Part shown: piece by piece, positions 1 to 5,217 of the stretch | Layout of the letters: every line of letters starts with the position of its first letter | Numbering within the stretch: position 1 is the stretch's first letter | From: Bacteroidota bacterium | GTDB lineage: Bacteria > Bacteroidota > Ignavibacteria > Kapaibacteriales > UBA2268 | Assembly (NCBI GenBank): GCA_017428585.1 | Contig: JAFRQN010000296.1 | Coordinates: 1 to 5,217 of the forward strand | Direction: 5' to 3' | DNA: 5,217 nucleotides | The notes under the pieces: model-generated | What the model was told of the DNA's origin: nothing | The model's database searches: none | The model's input: only the letters and a program-made list of their open reading frames with translations | Program-made: the position numbers and the translations under genes

Positions 1-150
1 AATTTTAATAATTTATCATTTGACAATATACCATTGGATATTAATTTTGAAATAAATGAATTTAAGGATATTGTCAATTTTTTCAGCAAATATTTTGAAT
101 ATCACTTAAATAATGCAATTAAAATAAAATACATTGATCTATTAGTTTAG
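1..150 (+). CDS. C-terminal end of an upstream protein, possibly DNA repair protein RecO (5' partial)
   Basis: The frame is open from the first base of the window and closes at TAG 148-150, leaving the last 49 residues of a gene that begins upstream. The tail, with the segment FFSKYFEYHLNNAIKIKYI before the stop, resembles the helical end of RecO proteins, which typically finish with an aromatic/Leu-rich helix, a Tyr-x-x-His-Leu type motif and a short basic stretch. RecO helps load RecA at gaps with RecF/RecR. The match is short and rests on family memory only, so the name is tentative, although the reading frame itself is likely real: the next gene starts 24 bases after the stop in the same direction, and composition matches the rest of the window. 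Any protein with a charged helical C-terminus remains possible. Confidence 0.45.
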   Translation, partial: NFNNLSFDNIPLDINFEINEFKDIVNFFSKYFEYHLNNAIKIKYIDLLV

Positions 151-174
151 TTAGAACAAATTACTATAATAAAA

Positions 175-1506
175 ATGATTTTAAATATATTTATAACAAT
201 ATTGCTTGTTTTTGCAAATGCTTTTTGTGTCGCAGCCGAATTTGCTATTGTAAAAGTTCGTATGTCTCAACTAAAAGTAAAAGCAAAATCTGGAAGCAAA
301 TTAGCATCATTAGCACAAAACATAGTATCACAATTAGATTCTTATTTATCAGCAACACAATTAGGTGTTACTTTATCAAGTTTGGGATTAGGTTGGATAG
401 GCGAACCAGTTGTTGGTAAAATAATTTTAATTTTCATTAATTTTATCAATAGTACTTTTGGATTAAATATACCACCTGAAACATCACAGAGTTTGTCTCT
501 GCCTATTGCATTTATTTTAATTACAATACTGCATATAGTTTTAGGTGAATTAGTACCAAAATCATTAGCTATTTTATACCCAGAAAATATAGCAATGGTT
601 GTTTCTGTTCCATTAAAAATATTCCATACTATATTTAAACCTTGTATTATCATATTAAATGGAACAGCAAATTTCTTAATTAGAATTATAGGGTTAGAAC
701 CTCCAAAAGAAAATGAAGAACATCACAGTCCAGAAGAAATAAGAATGCTTTTGGAAGATAGTACTAAGAAAGGTGAAATAGAACAAGAAGAACATAAATT
801 ACTTGACAATATATTTGATTTTTCTGATACTCCAGTAAAACAAATAATGGTACCGCGAAATAAAATAATTGCATTAGAAAAAGATTCTTCTTTAGAAACA
901 ATACTTGAAACATTAATAGAAAATGGCTATTCAAGAATTCCCTTATATGATAATGAAATAGATAATATAATAGGAATGATTTATGGAAAAGATTTATTGA
1001 CTCTTATAAACAATAAAAATCTTATAACCTTAAATGATATTATAAGAAAACCATTGTTTATTGATGAAGAAGAGATGATTCAAGATGTATTAAAAACAAT
1101 GCAAAGCTCTCACATACACTTTGCGATTGTAGTTAATGAATTTGGCGGCACATCTGGGTTGGTAACACTTGAAGACATTTTGGAGGAAATTGTAGGTGAA
1201 ATACAAGACGAACACGATGATGAAGAAGTACTGGTAACAGCAAGCAGCAATCAAGAATTTGATGTGGATGCATCTTTAGCAATAAATGATATAAATGATT
1301 TTATTCCAGAAAAAATTCCTGACAGCGATAATTATGAAACATTAGGCGGATATATCATAACTATATTGGGACGCATTCCAAAAGAATCAGAAAAAATTAA
1401 AATAGACAATTATATTTTTACTATTACGGAAGCATCAACCAGAAAAATTGAAAAAGTTCATATTACATATATTTTGCCAACAGAATCAGAAAAACAGGAT
1501 GATTAA
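175..1506 (+). CDS. Hemolysin C/CorC-type membrane protein (DUF21/CNNM - CBS pair - CorC_HlyC domain)
   Basis: This 443-residue protein has the full architecture of the bacterial CNNM/CorC family. Residues 1 to about 190 form the DUF21 transmembrane domain: a hydrophobic first helix ending in the small-residue AAEFA segment, further helices around 80-100 and 108-122, the hallmark GELVPK at 124-129, and more hydrophobic segments to about 172. A cytosolic CBS pair follows at about 205-345, with VPR at 226-228, GYSRIPLY at 251-258 and the strongly conserved FGGTSGLVTLEDILEE at 323-338. The C-terminal CorC_HlyC domain (about 355-435) carries YETLGGY at 387-393. Such proteins sit in the inner membrane and are linked to Mg2+ (or Co2+) export; the 'hemolysin' name is historical. 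In Bacteroidota one paralogue is GldE, a gliding accessory protein, but nothing here selects that role. Length is normal for the family. ATG 175 is the only sensible start, since no in-frame ATG lies between the upstream stop and it; no Shine-Dalgarno is visible. The gene ends 3 bp before dus. Confidence 0.93.
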   Translation: MILNIFITILLVFANAFCVAAEFAIVKVRMSQLKVKAKSGSKLASLAQNIVSQLDSYLSATQLGVTLSSLGLGWIGEPVVGKIILIFINFINSTFGLNIPPETSQSLSLPIAFILITILHIVLGELVPKSLAILYPENIAMVVSVPLKIFHTIFKPCIIILNGTANFLIRIIGLEPPKENEEHHSPEEIRMLLEDSTKKGEIEQEEHKLLDNIFDFSDTPVKQIMVPRNKIIALEKDSSLETILETLIENGYSRIPLYDNEIDNIIGMIYGKDLLTLINNKNLITLNDIIRKPLFIDEEEMIQDVLKTMQSSHIHFAIVVNEFGGTSGLVTLEDILEEIVGEIQDEHDDEEVLVTASSNQEFDVDASLAINDINDFIPEKIPDSDNYETLGGYIITILGRIPKESEKIKIDNYIFTITEASTRKIEKVHITYILPTESEKQDD

Positions 1507-1509
1507 ACG

Positions 1510-2520
1510 ATGATAAACAAAACATTTAAAATAAATGATATCATCAATATAAAAAATGCTGTTTTATTAGCACCTATGGAAGGTATAACCAATTTACCTT
1601 TTAGAATATTATGCCGTGAATTGGGAGCTGATATAGTATACACAGAATTTACTGCTTCAGAAGCGTTAGTAAGAAACATAGACAAATCGCTTCGTAAATT
1701 GAAGTTATCTCCAAAAGAACATCCTGTGGCAATTCAGATATTTGGAAGCAATCCTAATGCTATGGCAGAATCTGCAAAAATTGCTCAAGATAAGGGGGCT
1801 GATTTTGTAGATATTAACTATGGATGCTGGGTAAAAAAAATCGTAAGCAATAATGCAGGTTCAGCATTAATGAAAAATCCATTATTAATGGCTGAAATAA
1901 CTAATAAATGCGTTAATAGCGTTTCTATTCCTGTAACTGTAAAAACACGGCTTGGCTGGGATAAAAAAAATATAAATATCTTTGAAATAGCAGAATTACA
2001 GGAACAAGCAGGTGCAAAAGCAATAACAGTTCATTGCCGTACACGTGATATGAAAATATCAGGAAATGCTGATTGGTCATACATTCCTGAAATAAAAAAA
2101 CATATAACTATTCCGCTTGTTTTAAACGGTGATATTAATACACCAGAAAAAGCATATCAAGCATTGCAGACAGAAGGAGCTGATGCTATAATGATAGGAC
2201 GTGCAGCGGTAGGTAATCCTTTTATCTTCCGCAATGCGAAATATATGATAGAACATGGTACTCCGCCAGAACCTGTTACAATAAGAGAGCGCTTGGATAT
2301 TTGCTTAAAACATCTTTCTTTATGCATAGAATATCAAGGACAGCATGGAATATATGAATTTAGAAAACATTATTCTGGATATTTAAAAGGAATACACAAT
2401 GCATCAAATGTAAGACAAAAATTAGTTATTGCTGAAACATTTGATGAAATAAAAGATTTAATAGAAAAATTTTATGAAGAAACCCAAATTTATTATAACA
2501 ATTATAACAATTTAAATTGA
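1510..2520 (+). CDS. dusB: tRNA-dihydrouridine synthase, DusB-type
   Basis: The 336-residue protein is an FMN- and NAD(P)H-dependent enzyme that reduces specific uridines in tRNA D-loops to dihydrouridine. It shows the Dus TIM-barrel landmarks in order: APMEGITNLPFR at 21-32 (FMN-binding first strand), VDINYGCWVKK at 100-110 with the presumed catalytic Cys106, VKTRLGWD at 144-151 with Lys145, VHCRTR at 174-179 with His175, NGDI at 206-209 and IMIGRAAVGNPFIF at 227-240 (phosphate-binding end of the barrel). The C-terminal helical tRNA-binding domain (about 255-325) includes RKHYSGYLKGI at 285-295. The residue after the catalytic Cys is Trp, where most Dus proteins have Pro. The last residues are an Asn/Tyr-rich tail. 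The start is ATG 1510, 3 bp after the CNNM stop, so the two are very probably co-transcribed; an AGGA about 11 bases upstream is the only Shine-Dalgarno-like element. The family is certain; the DusB subtype is inferred from the motifs and length. Confidence 0.93.
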   Translation: MINKTFKINDIINIKNAVLLAPMEGITNLPFRILCRELGADIVYTEFTASEALVRNIDKSLRKLKLSPKEHPVAIQIFGSNPNAMAESAKIAQDKGADFVDINYGCWVKKIVSNNAGSALMKNPLLMAEITNKCVNSVSIPVTVKTRLGWDKKNINIFEIAELQEQAGAKAITVHCRTRDMKISGNADWSYIPEIKKHITIPLVLNGDINTPEKAYQALQTEGADAIMIGRAAVGNPFIFRNAKYMIEHGTPPEPVTIRERLDICLKHLSLCIEYQGQHGIYEFRKHYSGYLKGIHNASNVRQKLVIAETFDEIKDLIEKFYEETQIYYNNYNNLN

Positions 2521-2590
2521 TAAATAAATTTTTATAATAAATATTTGTATCTTTGTATTATTATATATTTTTAAACTAATTAAGATAATT
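2521..2590 (+). promoter_or_regulatory. Candidate Bacteroidota-type promoter upstream of thyX
   Basis: This 70-bp gap is the only sizeable space between genes. TATCTTTG at 2548-2555 matches the Bacteroidota -7 element TAnnTTTG exactly, and a transcript beginning just downstream would have a leader of about 30 bases before the thyX ATG. The site lies in a direct repeat, TTTGTAT at 2544-2550 and again at 2552-2558, separated by one C. A proper -33 TTTG/TTG partner at the usual 19-21 bp spacing is not visible: the nearest TTG, at 2517-2519, is too far upstream. A sigma70-like alternative (TTTATA 2531-2536, TATTAT 2556-2561) has poor 19-bp spacing. No terminator hairpin with a U-tract is seen after dus. 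The area just before the ATG is A/T-rich with no Shine-Dalgarno. Confidence 0.4.
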
Positions 2591-3409
2591 ATGGAAATTA
2601 AAGTATTAAATAAAGGATTTGTAAGATTAGTTGATATTATGGGCGATGATTCTGCAATAGTACAAGCAGCACGCACATCATACGGAACAGGAACAAAATC
2701 ATACGAGGAAGATAAGAAACTAATTAGATATTTGCTTCGTAACAAACACACATCTCCTTTCGAGATGGTAGAGTTAAAATTTCATATTAAACTGCCAATA
2801 TTTGTTGCAAGACAATGGATAAGACATAGAACAGCAAATGTAAACGAATTTTCAGGCAGATATTCTGAAATGCGAGATGAATTTTATATTCCTGAATTAG
2901 AAGATGTAAGAAATCAAAGTACTACTAATAAACAGGGACGTTCTGATACAATTTTAGATTCAGAAATTTCAAGCAGTTTTGTTGAATCTGTAAAAAATAG
3001 TCAAACTGATTTGTATAAGGAATATAAACACTATATAGATACAGGTATAGCACGAGAGTTGTCACGAATTAATCTGCCACTTTCAATATATACAGAGTGG
3101 TATTGGAAAATAGATCTACATAATTTATTCCATTTTTTGAAATTAAGAATGGATAAACACGCACAATATGAAATAAGATGCTATGCAGAAGCAATAGCTG
3201 AAATCTTAAAAGAGAAAGTACCTATTGCTTATGAAGCATTTGAAGATTACACATTAAATTCAATGTATTTTTCTAAGAATGAACAAAAACTATTGTCTAA
3301 ACTGCTAAATAATATAGATATTGACGATGCATTATTATCAGATGTTAAATTAGATAAAAGAGAAATCACTGAATTTAAAGACAAAATTAATTTATTAAAA
3401 CAAAAATAA
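2591..3409 (+). CDS. thyX: Flavin-dependent thymidylate synthase ThyX
   Basis: ThyX converts dUMP to dTMP using methylenetetrahydrofolate, FAD and NADPH, replacing classical ThyA. The 272-residue protein has the diagnostic RHRx7S motif at 78-88 (RHRTANVNEFS), followed by GRYS at 89-92. HTSPFE at 53-58 supplies His53 of the FAD site. The second half has the conserved ARELSRINLPLSIYTEWYW segment, then HNLFHFLKLRMDKHAQYEIR at about 177-196, in which Arg186 is the expected dUMP-binding arginine. As I recall it, the RHR and His53 numbering coincides with Thermotoga maritima ThyX. The C-terminal tail after about 220 is longer than in the roughly 220-residue Thermotoga enzyme but is usual for longer ThyX proteins. 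All key residues are present, so it should be active as the usual homotetramer in the cytoplasm. The gene starts at ATG 2591 behind the promoter-like site, and the next gene begins 28 bp after its stop, suggesting an operon. Confidence 0.97.
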   Translation: MEIKVLNKGFVRLVDIMGDDSAIVQAARTSYGTGTKSYEEDKKLIRYLLRNKHTSPFEMVELKFHIKLPIFVARQWIRHRTANVNEFSGRYSEMRDEFYIPELEDVRNQSTTNKQGRSDTILDSEISSSFVESVKNSQTDLYKEYKHYIDTGIARELSRINLPLSIYTEWYWKIDLHNLFHFLKLRMDKHAQYEIRCYAEAIAEILKEKVPIAYEAFEDYTLNSMYFSKNEQKLLSKLLNNIDIDDALLSDVKLDKREITEFKDKINLLKQK

Positions 3410-3437
3410 TTTATTTAATTCAAAATAATTATTGAAA

Positions 3438-4415
3438 ATGAAAAGAATAAAAACAGCTCTAATATTATTTTTAATAACTTTAATAAGCATAAATAATATC
3501 TCAGCTGCTCCAGAAGAGAGCGATTCTGAAACATTAAAATTTAAAATTAAATATACCTTTACAACAAACGTATTTTATGTATATAAATGCAATATAGAAA
3601 CTAATATTGAACGTATGTTCCCTGATAGTTCTACACAAAATATTGTTCGCAAGGAAGAAGTATATTTAACTATGTTTGCCCCATCAAGACCTCAAAATGA
3701 ATTTTTGGAAGTAAATACTGGCATAGATTCTATATTATATGAATTTGATGATGGAAAACATAAATATAAATGGTGGTCTACCAGCGATGATGATCCTTTG
3801 CCTGACAATGCTGATTTTTATAAAACATCAACCATATTGGGTCAGCATTACGTAACAACTATATCCCCTTATTTTGAGGTTGCACTTATTAAAGGTGAAT
3901 TATTAGATCGTGCGAGAGAAAATGTAGAAGAAGTTTCTGATACCAATTTAGCTTTTATTCTAAAAAAAGCATTATCTGACGACAACTTAAAATTTTATAC
4001 TGATCTAAATAAGAATGTCTTAAGAAGTGGACGTTATGAACGAGATTCAGCTTGGAAAATGTCCTTTACAATTCCTATTGAAGGAATGAAATATACCTGT
4101 GACACAGCAGATGTTAAATTTTATCTCTATGATGGTAAAAATTTTCACATAAAAGCGACTATGCCTTATATGCTGCCGCATTATCAAGAAAAAATAGATA
4201 TTACAGGATACGATAATTTAATTTCTACATTGGATTCAACAAGCAATTCTAAAGGATTTTGGGATATTACTGTAACTCCACGAGGACAAATGCAGGCGGT
4301 ACAAGGCGAATTTAATACAGAAGCCAATATACATTTAGACAAAGACATTATTACTGATAAAATCAATACTAAAATAAAATATGAATTGGTAAAAACTCAC
4401 AAATGGAAGGATTAA
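3438..4415 (+). CDS. Secreted protein of unknown function with signal peptide and internal repeat
   Basis: I do not recognise this family with confidence. From ATG 3438 the product is 325 residues. It begins MKRIKT, followed by a hydrophobic stretch (residues 7-18) and a probable signal peptidase I site after ISA or ISAA (residues 23/24), so it is predicted to be exported to the periplasm or outside. There is no lipobox Cys. A TTG at 3432 in the same frame would add only two residues; ATG 3438 gives the more typical signal peptide and is preferred. The mature part looks beta-rich, with alternating hydrophobic residues, only two cysteines (in YKCN and YTCD) and an acidic patch DDDPLPDNAD. Two ungapped segments resemble each other: TISPYFEVALIKGE at 141-154 and TVTPRGQMQAVQGE at 278-291, suggesting a two-lobed or duplicated fold. 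This T-x-[ST]-P...G-E pattern recalls some uncharacterised DUF6263-like exported proteins of Bacteroidota, but that is only a guess. The stop overlaps the next start by one base. Confidence 0.85.
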   Translation: MKRIKTALILFLITLISINNISAAPEESDSETLKFKIKYTFTTNVFYVYKCNIETNIERMFPDSSTQNIVRKEEVYLTMFAPSRPQNEFLEVNTGIDSILYEFDDGKHKYKWWSTSDDDPLPDNADFYKTSTILGQHYVTTISPYFEVALIKGELLDRARENVEEVSDTNLAFILKKALSDDNLKFYTDLNKNVLRSGRYERDSAWKMSFTIPIEGMKYTCDTADVKFYLYDGKNFHIKATMPYMLPHYQEKIDITGYDNLISTLDSTSNSKGFWDITVTPRGQMQAVQGEFNTEANIHLDKDIITDKINTKIKYELVKTHKWKD

Positions 4416-5217
4416 TGGAAGAAAAAACAACAAAAGCACCTCTTTCGTTTGATCTTGCTCAAGAATTTTTTAGAGGTCATAATATTGAGCGTTGGAATGA
4501 TACAATACGTCCATTTCCATTTTATGAAATAGATAAGCATGGACATAAGCTAATGATTGCTTATATCCTTGCTAAATATGAAGAAAAAAAAGGTAATACT
4601 GTTGATTGGGAATTAATTATAAAAAATTCTATCTTTGAATTGCTTCGCAGGATTATTATTTCTGACATCAAGTCTCCTATTTATGCAAAATTTAAAGAAA
4701 ATAAAGAGATCTTTAGAAAATTAAATGCTTATGTATTTAATCAAGTACAAGATAAAATAGGAAATATAAAATTCAAGAATGAGTTTAAGAATTTCTTGGA
4801 AGACGAAACAAAACATAATACACTAACCTATAGAATTATCGATGCTGCTCATATATACTCAAGCTATTGGGAATACAAGATTATAGAAAATTTTAATCCT
4901 TTTAAGCATCAAAATGAACAAATCCGATGGGAAATAACAAAATCTATTGTTGAGTATTCTGATCTTGAAGGCATTAATAAATTATTGGGCAACCATTCTA
5001 TTTTAAATTTCATTGATATTTGCGGACAGCTCCGATTCCAAAAACGCTGGGCTCAAACACCAAGAGTACCTGTAACTTCTGTTTTAGGACATGTTACTTT
5101 GGTAGCTGTATTTACTTATATTTTATCAAGTGAATTAAATTTTTGCAAAAAGAGAATTTACAATAATTTCTTTGGTGCTTTATTCCATGATTTGCCAGAA
5201 ACCGTTACAAGAGATAT
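4415..5217 (+). CDS. HD-domain protein, YfbR-like 5'-deoxynucleotidase family (3' partial)
   Basis: The frame is open from ATG 4415 to the window edge (267 codons) with no stop, so the C-terminus is missing. The last part has the metal-binding signature of HD phosphohydrolases: RW at 211-212, His226 in GHVT, HDLPE at 258-262 and Asp267. Compared with E. coli YfbR, from memory (Arg18-Trp19, His33, His68-Asp69, Glu72, Asp77), the spacing from RW to the first His and from HD to Glu and Asp is identical, pointing to a Co2+/Mn2+-type dNMP phosphohydrolase. YfbR is only about 200 residues; here some 200 residues precede the catalytic domain. That N-terminal part repeats RW (26-27), GH (43-44) and a DIKSPI segment (84-89) but has no HD dyad, which suggests a degenerate duplicate. 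The start overlaps the previous stop (TAATG), implying translational coupling; an AGGA lies only 3 bases upstream, too close for a normal ribosome site. Substrate is not determined. Confidence 0.85.
   Translation, partial: MEEKTTKAPLSFDLAQEFFRGHNIERWNDTIRPFPFYEIDKHGHKLMIAYILAKYEEKKGNTVDWELIIKNSIFELLRRIIISDIKSPIYAKFKENKEIFRKLNAYVFNQVQDKIGNIKFKNEFKNFLEDETKHNTLTYRIIDAAHIYSSYWEYKIIENFNPFKHQNEQIRWEITKSIVEYSDLEGINKLLGNHSILNFIDICGQLRFQKRWAQTPRVPVTSVLGHVTLVAVFTYILSSELNFCKKRIYNNFFGALFHDLPETVTRD

Noticed and set aside
148..174. The TAG ending the first partial gene is the only stop between it and the CNNM gene, which is in the same frame
   Set aside because: The eight codons between are not conserved-looking, the CNNM protein starts at its expected N-terminus at ATG 175, and an in-frame chance gap of 24 bases is unremarkable.
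342..653. 103-codon reverse-strand open frame
   Set aside because: It lies wholly within the well-supported CNNM/CorC gene on the other strand, shows no recognisable domain, and is a composition-driven shadow.
2512..2751. 79-codon reverse-strand open frame spanning the thyX promoter region
   Set aside because: It overlaps the conserved thyX N-terminus and has a low-complexity Ile/Lys/Asn-rich end typical of AT-rich intergenic translation.
2822..2854. Asn83 in the ThyX signature (RHRTAN) in place of the Ser seen in Thermotoga
   Set aside because: I recall RHRTANVNE as a common variant among bacterial ThyX proteins; the RHR, Ser88 and Arg90 residues are intact.
3405..3437. AT-only palindromic stretch between thyX and the secreted protein gene, considered as a terminator or operator
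   Set aside because: The inverted repeats are pure A/T with no stable GC stem, and are expected by chance at this base composition.
3432..3437. TTG 3432 as the start of the secreted protein
   Set aside because: It adds only two residues, while ATG 3438 two codons later gives a standard MKR signal-peptide start.

Overview
This is an AT-rich window (roughly 30% G+C by eye) with a dense run of co-directional genes on the + strand: four complete coding regions and one partial gene at each edge. I see no mobile element, RNA gene, CRISPR array or clear intrinsic terminator. Starts mostly lack a Shine-Dalgarno sequence, upstream regions are A/T-rich, and the one sizeable intergenic gap carries an exact match to the Bacteroidota -7 promoter element TAnnTTTG. 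With ThyX as the thymidylate synthase, this suggests a low-GC member of the Bacteroidota/FCB group. A low-GC spirochaete such as Brachyspira is a less likely alternative, because those normally show clear ribosome binding sites. The taxonomic call is inference.

Layout: 1-150 is the C-terminal end of an upstream gene, possibly recO. 175-1506 encodes a DUF21/CNNM-CBS-CorC_HlyC membrane protein. 1510-2520 encodes a DusB-type tRNA-dihydrouridine synthase, only 3 bp downstream. A 70-bp gap with a candidate promoter follows. 2591-3409 encodes flavin-dependent thymidylate synthase ThyX. 3438-4415 encodes a secreted protein of unknown function. From 4415 to the window edge runs an HD-domain protein related to YfbR 5'-deoxynucleotidases; it overlaps the previous stop by one base (TAATG) and is cut by the window end.

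The genes probably form two transcription units: (recO-like)-CNNM-dus, then thyX-secreted protein-HD protein, the latter starting from the promoter-like site near 2548. Most content is housekeeping: ion transport or envelope function, tRNA modification, dTMP synthesis. The least ordinary parts are the HD protein, whose N-terminal half looks like a degenerate second copy of its catalytic HD domain, and the unrecognised secreted protein translationally linked to it. I found no convincing new defence or mobile system.
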